From Candidatus Vicinibacter proximus (GTDB taxonomy: Bacteria; Bacteroidota; Bacteroidia; Chitinophagales; Saprospiraceae): a stretch of DNA of 64,000 nt. Numbering within the stretch: position 1 is the first letter of the stretch; the number at the start of each line of letters is the position of its first letter. Where the stretch lies: contig JADJOE010000001.1 of NCBI GenBank assembly GCA_016713905.1, forward strand, positions 616,501 through 680,500, in the 5' to 3' direction. The translations under genes were made by a program, and so were the position numbers. Below, in pieces: positions 45,685 through 53,765 of the stretch. Below the pieces are notes generated by a model. It had not been told where the DNA came from, made no database searches, and saw only the letters and a list, made by a program, of their open reading frames with translations.

Positions 45685-46332
45685 CTAATCTACAAGTTTA
45701 ACAGTCATTTTAATATCTGCAAGTGGTCTGTTCATTTGATCGCCCTGGACTGCTGCAATTTTATCGATTACATCCAATCCTTCCACCACTTCACCAAAAA
45801 CGGTGTAGTCCCCATCTAAAAATGGAGTTCCCCCAAGCGTTGAATATTTCTTTATGTCTGATTCAGTGTAGTTTATTCCTTTTTGTAGGGCCAACATTTG
45901 TAATTGGGCAGCATCCATTGGTTGACCTTGGACGATGTAAAATTGGGAGCCTGATGATTTTTTCTGCGGGTTTACCTGATCACCCTGTCTGGCGGCACAT
46001 AGCGCTCCTTTAAAATGGAACTTGCTTATTTCAGCATCGATGGTATATCCAGGTCCACCAGATCCAAGTGGTTGACCTGAAGCTGCATTTTTAGAATCCG
46101 GATCACCACCTTGAATCATAAAATTATTAATTACTCTGTGGAACAGGGTACCATCATAAAACTTCTGCTCAACCAGTTTTATAAAATTGGCCTTGTGCTT
46201 TGGGGTAGAATCGTAAAGCCTGACTTTCATATTTCCATAACTGGTTTCAATCAGTGCAAAGTTTCCTGATTTTTTAGTGTTGCAGGAAAGGGCTAATAAT
46301 ACAATTAGCAGTTTTGGTAAAAATTTTATCAT
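45685..46332 (-). CDS. Lipoprotein cyclophilin-type peptidyl-prolyl isomerase
   Basis: A 215-residue lipoprotein (IVLLALSC lipobox) with a single cyclophilin domain: FHRVINNFMIQGGDP, GPGYTIDAE, and SGSQFYIVQG. It probably assists folding of exported proteins. The Arg/Phe of the FHRVI motif and the QFYI motif, needed for isomerase activity, are present. It lies 7 bp after the unknown 120-residue gene and 5 bp before the PKD-containing cyclophilin, so this is a three-gene unit with a local gene duplication. Confidence 0.93.
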   Translation of the reverse strand: MIKFLPKLLIVLLALSCNTKKSGNFALIETSYGNMKVRLYDSTPKHKANFIKLVEQKFYDGTLFHRVINNFMIQGGDPDSKNAASGQPLGSGGPGYTIDAEISKFHFKGALCAARQGDQVNPQKKSSGSQFYIVQGQPMDAAQLQMLALQKGINYTESDIKKYSTLGGTPFLDGDYTVFGEVVEGLDVIDKIAAVQGDQMNRPLADIKMTVKLVD

Positions 46333-46339
46333 GTTTATA

Positions 46340-46702
46340 TTATTTAAAGCATTCTGAATAATTGTCCTGAAAATAATTAACGACCATCTTTTTTAGGTAT
46401 TGCTCCTGTTCTTTAGCACCTTTTAAGGTAAAAGGACGAATCAATTCATAGTGAGGCCAGCCATCCTGATCTAGTCCTTCAAAATTATAATATCCATCTT
46501 GTGACAACAACCTACAAGAGGCAATATGCATCAAGTCTTGTTTTTCTTCTTTTGTAAACTTTTCAGTGATGGGTCTGCCCAATTCCTGAATTCCAATCAG
46601 AAATAAGATGGCGTTAAGATCAGGTAATTCTTTCCGATTCAGCCGTTCTTTAATAAAATGTCTTACTCTGAGCCACTCAAAGTCAAGTTCCCATTCTTCC
46701 AT
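46340..46702 (-). CDS. Conserved Bacteroidota protein of unknown function
   Basis: A 120-residue soluble protein, with no signal peptide or membrane segment, that I do not assign to a functional family. It is highly charged, with blocks WELDFEWLRVRHFIKERL, DLNAILFLIGIQELGR, FTKEEKQDLMHIASCRLLS and DQDGWPHYELIRPF. The dense aromatic and charged conservation pattern looks like a real, constrained family that I recall from other Bacteroidota as 'hypothetical'. It heads an operon with two lipoprotein cyclophilins, 7 bp before the first. Confidence 0.75.
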   Translation of the reverse strand: MEEWELDFEWLRVRHFIKERLNRKELPDLNAILFLIGIQELGRPITEKFTKEEKQDLMHIASCRLLSQDGYYNFEGLDQDGWPHYELIRPFTLKGAKEQEQYLKKMVVNYFQDNYSECFK

Positions 46703-46848
46703 AAGACTGCAAAGTTATTCTATTAATGTCATTGGTGAAAGTCGGGATCAATTTTTGATTTTGAGAATGAGATTTTAATTAAAATTTGTCTAAGATTTAA
46801 AATGGAATATCCATCCATATGAGGCTTTTGGAAAACATATAGATATTA

Positions 46849-48069
46849 TTAATCCTCCCTAAAAATGGCTTTTATTTCCCTGATTTTTGCTGTGGGTAAA
46901 AGGGAGGCGAGTAAAACAATAGAAAGTACCGTGAAACTTACCAAAAGGAAGTCCCCTGAGCGCAAGGCAATAGGGTAAGCATCAATAATAAATTCATCCG
47001 GCACTCTGATCAAAGCATAATTCATTTGGAGAATATAAAATATCATTGCCAGAACAAATCCAGATAAGAGTCCTATTAATCCGATTCCCAGACCAATCAG
47101 CAGAAAAATTTTCTTGATTTGTCGGGTGGTCATGCCTAAGGATTTAAGTATAGAAATGTCTTTTCTTTTTTCCAAAACAATCATCCAAAGTGTACCTACA
47201 ATTGTAAAAGATACAAGAATAAGCGTAAGGCTGAATAGTAAAAAGAAAAGCCATTTTTCAAGATTCATAATTTTTAAAAAAGCTTCATCTTGTTTGTACC
47301 TGTCTTTTACAATAAAATCAGCACCACAAATCAGCTGAATTTTACGGATCAAGGAGCTGATATCCGTTTTGGGTTGAATTTTAATCTCAATTGCAGTCAG
47401 TAAATCAGGCGCATTAAGTAATTTTCTGAGCAATTCCAGATCAGCAAATAAATATTCATAATCTGCATCCTGATGAAGAGAGAAAATTGCAGAAGGAGTA
47501 AGTGGATGTCTGCTGAATTGCTCCTGAGAAAACTCATTATTGAGCTGATCTCCGTTTGGTGTAAAAACATAGAGATCAGTCATAACATTAGAAAGTGAGA
47601 CACCTAATTTATTAGCTAATCCCAGACCTATCCATGTGAAGTTTGGATCAGACGAGCCTCTGAGGTTTCCTTCAACCAAAGCTGAGTCCAATAAGCTTAC
47701 ATGAATAAAATTGCTATCAACCCCCTTAATTATTCCAAAATCCTGTGCTTTGTCATATTGCAACATGCAGGTTTGATCCAATGTTTTTGAAAGATATTTT
47801 ATATCAGGAAAAGAGCTAATGTCTTCTATTCTAAGAGATTTTTCATTGAAGGCTTTGCCAGATTTACTTACGATTTTAATATCAGGATTATGTTTACTGA
47901 ATAAACCAGACAGGAGATTTTCAAAACCATTAAATACGGACAGCACAATAATTAGGGCAGCGGTACCTACTGACAGACCAAGGACAGAAATTCCTGTAAT
48001 GAGATGAATAGCCTGAGAAGATTTTTTCTTTAACAGATATCTTAATGCAAGAAATGAGGTAGTATTCAC
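46849..48069 (-). CDS. LolC/LolE-type ABC transporter permease
   Basis: A 406-residue inner-membrane protein with the FtsX/MacB topology: one N-terminal helix (GLSVGTAALIIVLSVFNGFE), a large periplasmic domain of about 200 residues, and three C-terminal helices. The N-terminal ALRYLLKKKSSQAIHLIT segment is typical of LolC/E permeases, which extract lipoproteins from the inner membrane. No ATPase gene (lolD) is adjacent. The start is GTG overlapping the GH3 stop (GTGA), indicating translational coupling. Lol-type versus another MacB-type substrate is an inference. Confidence 0.85.
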   Translation of the reverse strand: MNTTSFLALRYLLKKKSSQAIHLITGISVLGLSVGTAALIIVLSVFNGFENLLSGLFSKHNPDIKIVSKSGKAFNEKSLRIEDISSFPDIKYLSKTLDQTCMLQYDKAQDFGIIKGVDSNFIHVSLLDSALVEGNLRGSSDPNFTWIGLGLANKLGVSLSNVMTDLYVFTPNGDQLNNEFSQEQFSRHPLTPSAIFSLHQDADYEYLFADLELLRKLLNAPDLLTAIEIKIQPKTDISSLIRKIQLICGADFIVKDRYKQDEAFLKIMNLEKWLFFLLFSLTLILVSFTIVGTLWMIVLEKRKDISILKSLGMTTRQIKKIFLLIGLGIGLIGLLSGFVLAMIFYILQMNYALIRVPDEFIIDAYPIALRSGDFLLVSFTVLSIVLLASLLPTAKIREIKAIFRED

Positions 48070-50981
48070 GTGCGTGGTTTAATGGCGTTATAAATAGCAT
48101 CATGAATTTTCAACCGATATCTATTTCTATGAAGTAAATTTATCTTACCGTTTGGAAAAGTTCTATTGGATAAAAAAACATATAAAAGATTTTGATCAGG
48201 GTCAGCCCAAGTACAGGTTCCGGTAAAACCCTGATGCCCAAAAGTTCTGGGTGATGAAAGTGAGGATACATAAGGAACTTCGACATTGCTCGTATCTCTT
48301 AGATCAAAGCACAAACCTCTTCTGCCTAATTCTTCATCCCTTCCTGTGAAGGAGCTTATTTGTTCTGCGGTAAAATATTCCCGTCCACCATAATTGCCAT
48401 TATTTAAAAAACATTGCATAATGATAGCTACATCTTTGGAATTTCCGAACAAGCCAGCATGTCCACTTACTCCACCCAGCAATGCAGCACCCATATCATG
48501 TACGTGACCGCGAAGGGTCTGATGTCTGAAATAAGTATCTTCTTCGGAAGGAGCAATTTGTAAAATCAATTCATTACTTTCCCTTGGGTTATAATTCAAG
48601 AAATTTAATCCAAGTGGCTTATAAAAATTTCCTTGTAGATAATCTACCAAATTTTTACCTGTTAGAGCCTCCACTAAAGGTGGAATAAGGTAGAAACCAA
48701 GATCTGAATATAGAAATTTCTTCTGTTCGTTTAATTTGCTATTAATGATTCTCGTCCTTACTGAATCAAGAAAATCAGCTCTCAAAAATAAATCTTCTGC
48801 GACACAAATTGGAAAAGAGTCAGAGCATTGGTATCTATAATACCGATGGTCAATAAGGTTAAAAGTATCCAGACCAACCAGAGTTGATTTGTAAAAAGGA
48901 ATCCATGTCAATAATTTAGCCTGATGCAGCAATATATCCCTAATCGAGATGTCCTCTTTATTGGAACCTTTTAAGAAAGGCAGATAATGAGATAGTTTTT
49001 TTTTTACATCCAAAAGATTATCGTCGTCCATCATCATTAGAGCTGGAGCTGACGCAAGGATTTTGGTTAAACTGGCCAAATCATATAAAGTTTCATCCTG
49101 GACCAGATTATTAGGATTTAAATCAAGTGTTCCGAATGATTTTTGATACAATATTTTATTGTCTTTAGCTACCAAGATTTGGCATCCCGGTGCGACTTTT
49201 AGATCTACTAACTTTTGTGCCAATTTATCAATAGCCAAAAGGCTGTCGGAACTTAATCCAGTAGCTTCTGGTATTGCATAACCCATGCGGAAGAGAGATG
49301 GTCGCTTGATAGATTTTCCAAGATAATAATCTGGTGAAATATCCAATGGCAGACTTCCTTTTATCGGGTCAGTACCAAATAGAAGTTGGGCGGAAATGTC
49401 TTGAGCAACAAAATTATCTTCATAAGCCAATAAAATGGATGGCACTTGATTAAATTCTTTTATAATGTAAGGATTTCCAAATACTACCAGAATTACTCTT
49501 TTATACTTGGCCAGATTGAGAATAATATTTTTTATGTTTTGGTTAAGTCCAAAACTATCCTTTTGTTTATAGCTTAATTTGTGTAGTGATATAATTACTA
49601 AATCCGCAGAATCAATGGTATCTAATATTTTTGTTGAGATGGTATCGTTCTTATTTATGAAAAAATGCTGAGCTTCACAAAAATCAGAAATCCTTGATTG
49701 AAATTTTGTTATCCCATTAACGCCTACACTGAGACTTACTATTTTTTTATTCAGATCGCGGATAGGAACATTGAGAAAGGTATCTTTTACTAAGGTTATT
49801 GCTTGCCTGTAGATATTTTCCTTTAATGCTTGTGCATTTGGGTGATTGATTTTTTTGAGGAGATCGATAGAGTCGGATGGCTGATAGTTTGACAAGCCTG
49901 CTTTTGATTTTGCTTCTAAAATTAATCTTACAGATTGATTCAACTTGTCTATTGAATAATTTCCATTTTCAATGACTGCTTTAATTTTTAAAATAGCTTC
50001 CTCAATATTTTCGCTTAACAATAAAATGTCGTTACCTGCTTTTAATGCTTCGATTTCCAGTTCACCGGGTTGGAAGGATTTTGAAACTGCTTTCATTTCC
50101 AGAGCATCTGTTATCACAAGCCCCTTAAATTGAAATTCCTCTCGCAGTATATTTTTAATGATGTTATGTGATAGGGTGGCAGGTACAATTTGTTGTTCTT
50201 CCAGTTTTGGTATAGCTAGATGGCCGACCATCACGGATGCAATATCTTTGGAACACATAACCCTGAATGGAAAAAGTTCCAAGGTGTCCAATTGATTTTT
50301 TTCATGGTTTAACGTCGGCAGTGCTTCATGAGAATCCATGTCGGTATCGCCATGGCCAGGGAAATGTTTGGCGCAAGCAAGAATGCCACCATCTTGTAAT
50401 CCCTGCATATAAGCATAAGACTTGTTTGTAACTAAAATTTTATCTGAGCCGAACGATCTTTCATTAATGACAGGATTATTGGGATTGTTATTAATGTCAA
50501 GAACCGGTGCAAAATTGAGATGGATGCCTAACAGTTTTAGTTGGGCAGCCATTTGCTTTCCCATTTGATAAATTAGTTTGTTGTCCTGGATGGCACCGAG
50601 TGTCAATTGTTTGGGAAAATAAAAACCATCTTGTTTTAGTCTCATTCCAAGTCCCCATTCAGCATCAATACTTACAAGCAATGGAATTTTTGATACACTT
50701 TGATATTGTCTGGTGAGATCTGCCTGAGTTTGTGCATTTCCCTGAAAAAAACAGAGTCCACCAATATTTTTATCTACAATTAACCTGTAAATTGAGTTGA
50801 TGTGGGCGGTGTCGTTATTGCCATAAGCCCGGACCATAAAAAGTTGTCCTATTTTTTCTGACAAGGTCATTTTGGACAATAGTGAATCAATCCAGATTTG
50901 ATTAACACTTTGTAGTTGTCCAAAACTATCTTGAGAGAGAATCCAAAAAATGCTAAGTATGAAAATATTCCTGATCTTCAT
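48066..50981 (-). CDS. GH3 beta-N-acetylglucosaminidase fused to a beta-lactamase-type serine hydrolase
   Basis: A 971-residue exported, two-enzyme fusion. Signal peptide, then a GH3 domain (about 30-370) of the NagZ type: KHFPGHGDTDMDSH with H206 and H218, and the nucleophile D292 in VITDALEM. A GH3 C-terminal domain follows (about 395-560). The last part (about 575-965) is a class C beta-lactamase/serine hydrolase fold with S637-x-x-K640 (SLTK), a YSD motif and HQG. Such fusions occur in Bacteroidota and probably act on muropeptides. The ATG overlaps the TMTC-like stop (TAATG), and the stop overlaps the permease start, so the operon is tightly coupled. Confidence 0.92.
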   Translation of the reverse strand: MKIRNIFILSIFWILSQDSFGQLQSVNQIWIDSLLSKMTLSEKIGQLFMVRAYGNNDTAHINSIYRLIVDKNIGGLCFFQGNAQTQADLTRQYQSVSKIPLLVSIDAEWGLGMRLKQDGFYFPKQLTLGAIQDNKLIYQMGKQMAAQLKLLGIHLNFAPVLDINNNPNNPVINERSFGSDKILVTNKSYAYMQGLQDGGILACAKHFPGHGDTDMDSHEALPTLNHEKNQLDTLELFPFRVMCSKDIASVMVGHLAIPKLEEQQIVPATLSHNIIKNILREEFQFKGLVITDALEMKAVSKSFQPGELEIEALKAGNDILLLSENIEEAILKIKAVIENGNYSIDKLNQSVRLILEAKSKAGLSNYQPSDSIDLLKKINHPNAQALKENIYRQAITLVKDTFLNVPIRDLNKKIVSLSVGVNGITKFQSRISDFCEAQHFFINKNDTISTKILDTIDSADLVIISLHKLSYKQKDSFGLNQNIKNIILNLAKYKRVILVVFGNPYIIKEFNQVPSILLAYEDNFVAQDISAQLLFGTDPIKGSLPLDISPDYYLGKSIKRPSLFRMGYAIPEATGLSSDSLLAIDKLAQKLVDLKVAPGCQILVAKDNKILYQKSFGTLDLNPNNLVQDETLYDLASLTKILASAPALMMMDDDNLLDVKKKLSHYLPFLKGSNKEDISIRDILLHQAKLLTWIPFYKSTLVGLDTFNLIDHRYYRYQCSDSFPICVAEDLFLRADFLDSVRTRIINSKLNEQKKFLYSDLGFYLIPPLVEALTGKNLVDYLQGNFYKPLGLNFLNYNPRESNELILQIAPSEEDTYFRHQTLRGHVHDMGAALLGGVSGHAGLFGNSKDVAIIMQCFLNNGNYGGREYFTAEQISSFTGRDEELGRRGLCFDLRDTSNVEVPYVSSLSSPRTFGHQGFTGTCTWADPDQNLLYVFLSNRTFPNGKINLLHRNRYRLKIHDAIYNAIKPRT

Positions 50982-52912
50982 TACTTACTATGGGCATTGA
51001 ATTTGTTTAAAATATCAGGGTCTATATCCTTGGCTGCTTTAAGCGCCTTTTCCGCATTAATTTGATCTCCTGCATTTAAATAAGTTAAATAGACATTGAA
51101 ATGTGCCTCGGCATTTTTTGGATTCTTAATCAGCACCTTATTGAAATATTCCAATGCTTTGTTGTAGTCTTTCAAAACACCGTGTGCTACACCCAATAAT
51201 GAAATTGTTTCCTGATCTTCGGCATTCATGCTGTATGCTTTATTAAGATATTCGATGGCTTTTACGGGATCGTTTTCCATCATGCCAGCTTGTCTTCCTT
51301 TTTCTCTATAGGATAATGTAAGATTTTTAAAAGCTTCTTCGTCTTGTGGTAAATATTTCAATATAAACTCATAACGTAATATTGCCAGGCTGTATTCTTT
51401 TGACAAAAAGTAAGCATTCCCTAAAAGCATGTAGGCATCAAAATACATTGGATGCAATTCAATAGCTTTTAACAAATGTTTTTTTGCCCGGGCTAGATTG
51501 GCTTCTATTTTGGCTGGGTCTTTTTCCTTTGCATTTGCATCCAGCAGTACACCGCCTACTGCATTATTTATTTTGGCGCTGTTGGGTGAATTTTTCACAT
51601 CTGTTGTAATGAGAACAAAATCATTTTTCCATTCAAAGTTTCGGGTTATGGTTTTAGCACCATAAAGTAAAATCATAAATATGAAAAATCCTGTTCCCAG
51701 AAATTTATTTTTTTGGGTGATATATACAATAAACAATGCCATTAGAATTGAAAATCCTACTGATGGCATAAACAAGAATCGTTCACCCATGAAAGTTCCA
51801 ATAGGAAATACTAGATTGCTTACCAAGCTTAAAGGTAAAAGATATGCCAAAATGGAAAATGAAAATATTGGATTGGCATTCCTGAACTTGAATATTCCGT
51901 ATAAAAGTAAGGAGTATGTTGCCAGAGAAATTAGTGGAAATAAATTCCATATGGATTGAATGGCAATATGTTTAGGATAGTAATCATAAGTAAGCGGGTG
52001 TGGAAAAAAAAGCAAACCTATGTATTTCAGCAACGTATGAAAAATAGTTCCATAACGTTCTGCCGAAGTAACATAAACATATTTATCGTTTACAAATTTC
52101 AGGAAAGGATTGTTCATGAGTTCACCGGATTCACCAGCGATTGGATTCCAGCCTAATATTTGTGCACGAATGATAAAAAATAATAAACCAGGAAGGATGA
52201 GCCAAAACATGTATTTAATGGAATCACTAAATTTTTGATTGTACAATAGGAATAGACCTGCAGGAATAATCCCAATGTAAGTGATGGCATTTTCTTTAGA
52301 CATTAAACCTAAAAACAAGCTAATGAGTGCAAAAAGCAAATATTTCTTATTGTTACTTTCAATAAAATTGAGTAATGAATCGAAACATAATAAAGAGAAG
52401 AGAAGAGCAACAATTTCATCCATTCCTTTAATGTTTGCTACACATTCAGTATGGACAGGATGAGCCATAAAGATTAAAGTACTCAGGAATGCGAGGATGG
52501 ATGTTTTATCTTTAAATTTCAAGAGAAGCAATCTGCTTAGGACCTTATATAAAATTAAACAAAGGCATAAATAAGCCAGTAGGTTAAACAAGTGAAAAAT
52601 AAAAGGCATAGCGCCGAATATTTCATACACCATGGCAAAAAATACAGGAGTTAGAGGCCGGTATCGTCCTCCCGAGACAAGTTTATCCTTACCTTCTTTT
52701 TTAAAAAAGCCCCTAAATGTATCTTTTGTTAACAAGTCAGGGATTCCACTGATTCCTTTGGTTACATATTCATTTCGAGTTATGACAATTCCATCGTCTA
52801 CCGCAAATTCATTCAATAATGAATTTCCATACCATACAAACACCAGGATACCAATAAGCAGACGGTGATGTTTTGCTGAATATAGAAGGTGGTCATAAAT
52901 CGATCCAAGCAT
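50981..52912 (-). CDS. TMTC-like multi-span protein with C-terminal TPRs, copy 2
   Basis: A 643-residue protein: about ten or more membrane segments (first ~440 residues) followed by about five TPRs. The motifs DDGIVITRNEYVTKG after the first helix, GGRYRPLT and HPVHTECVANIKGMDEI match the TMTC family (GT-C fold, known as O-mannosyltransferases in animals) and related bacterial proteins. The frame opens at 52954, but alignment with its paralog (39 versus 40 residues before the DD pair) selects ATG 52912. It sits between yebC and the GH3 fusion gene, overlapping the latter by one base. The acceptor is unknown. Confidence 0.82.
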   Translation of the reverse strand: MLGSIYDHLLYSAKHHRLLIGILVFVWYGNSLLNEFAVDDGIVITRNEYVTKGISGIPDLLTKDTFRGFFKKEGKDKLVSGGRYRPLTPVFFAMVYEIFGAMPFIFHLFNLLAYLCLCLILYKVLSRLLLLKFKDKTSILAFLSTLIFMAHPVHTECVANIKGMDEIVALLFSLLCFDSLLNFIESNNKKYLLFALISLFLGLMSKENAITYIGIIPAGLFLLYNQKFSDSIKYMFWLILPGLLFFIIRAQILGWNPIAGESGELMNNPFLKFVNDKYVYVTSAERYGTIFHTLLKYIGLLFFPHPLTYDYYPKHIAIQSIWNLFPLISLATYSLLLYGIFKFRNANPIFSFSILAYLLPLSLVSNLVFPIGTFMGERFLFMPSVGFSILMALFIVYITQKNKFLGTGFFIFMILLYGAKTITRNFEWKNDFVLITTDVKNSPNSAKINNAVGGVLLDANAKEKDPAKIEANLARAKKHLLKAIELHPMYFDAYMLLGNAYFLSKEYSLAILRYEFILKYLPQDEEAFKNLTLSYREKGRQAGMMENDPVKAIEYLNKAYSMNAEDQETISLLGVAHGVLKDYNKALEYFNKVLIKNPKNAEAHFNVYLTYLNAGDQINAEKALKAAKDIDPDILNKFNAHSK

Positions 52913-52968
52913 TTTTATTATTTTATGAATGAATGACGAGACGAAGGAATGCAAAAAAGGTTCAAATT

Positions 52969-53679
52969 TTACTCCATGGTACTGTACACATTCTGTACGT
53001 CATCATCTTCCTCAATTTTATCCAGAAGTTTATTAACCTCGTCTTCCTGTTCCGTTGAAAGTTTCTTGGTGGTTGTAGGAATGCGGTCAAAACCAGATTC
53101 AATGATTTCAAAATTGTGTTGCTCAAAATATGCCTGAAGTTTTCCAAAAGCATCAAAAGCACCATATACAATCACTTCATCTCCTTCAACAGACAATTCT
53201 TCGCAGCCACAATCGATGAGTTCCAATTCCAACATTTCAGGATCTATATCTGCAGGTTTTTTGAATCTGAAATTACATTTGTGTTCAAACATAAAAGATA
53301 CAGATCCTGTCACACCTAAACTTCCACCATATTTATTAAAATACGAACGGATGTTGGCAACAGTGCGGGTATGATTATCGGTGGCAGTCTCCACAAGAAC
53401 TGCTATACCGTGGGGAGCATAACCTTCATAAATTATAATTTCCAAATCTTTTTCCTCCTTGGATGTTGCTTTCTTAATTGCTGCTTCCAATCTATCTTTT
53501 GGCATGTTAAGGGCTTTTGCGTTTTGCATGGCTGCCCTTAACCTAGGGTTATTGTCCGGATTTGGACCGGATGCTTTTACGGCCATAAACACATCTTTAC
53601 TTATACGAGCAAACTGTTTGCTCATTTTTGCAAACCTTGCAAACATTTTGTGTTTTCTGACTTCGAAAATTCTTCCCAT
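52969..53679 (-). CDS. yebC: YebC/PmpR/TACO1-family protein
   Basis: A 236-residue member of the YebC family, variously described as a transcription regulator and as a translation factor relieving ribosome stalling. Motifs are NPRLRAAMQNAKALNMPKDRLEAAIKKA, YEGYAPHGIAVLVE and FDRIPTTTKKL. The N-terminus MGRIFEVRKHKMFARFAKMSK is the Bacteroidota variant of the usual MAGHSKWANI. It lies between two TMTC-like paralogs on the same strand, 86 and 56 bp away, an arrangement suggesting a duplication around it. Confidence 0.93.
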   Translation of the reverse strand: MGRIFEVRKHKMFARFAKMSKQFARISKDVFMAVKASGPNPDNNPRLRAAMQNAKALNMPKDRLEAAIKKATSKEEKDLEIIIYEGYAPHGIAVLVETATDNHTRTVANIRSYFNKYGGSLGVTGSVSFMFEHKCNFRFKKPADIDPEMLELELIDCGCEELSVEGDEVIVYGAFDAFGKLQAYFEQHNFEIIESGFDRIPTTTKKLSTEQEDEVNKLLDKIEEDDDVQNVYSTME

Positions 53680-53765
53680 TTGTTCTGAAACTTAAAATTT
53701 AGGCAAAAATAGCTTATGAAAATGACTTATTTATTTAAAACAGGCTTTAAAACCAATTTTGAAAA

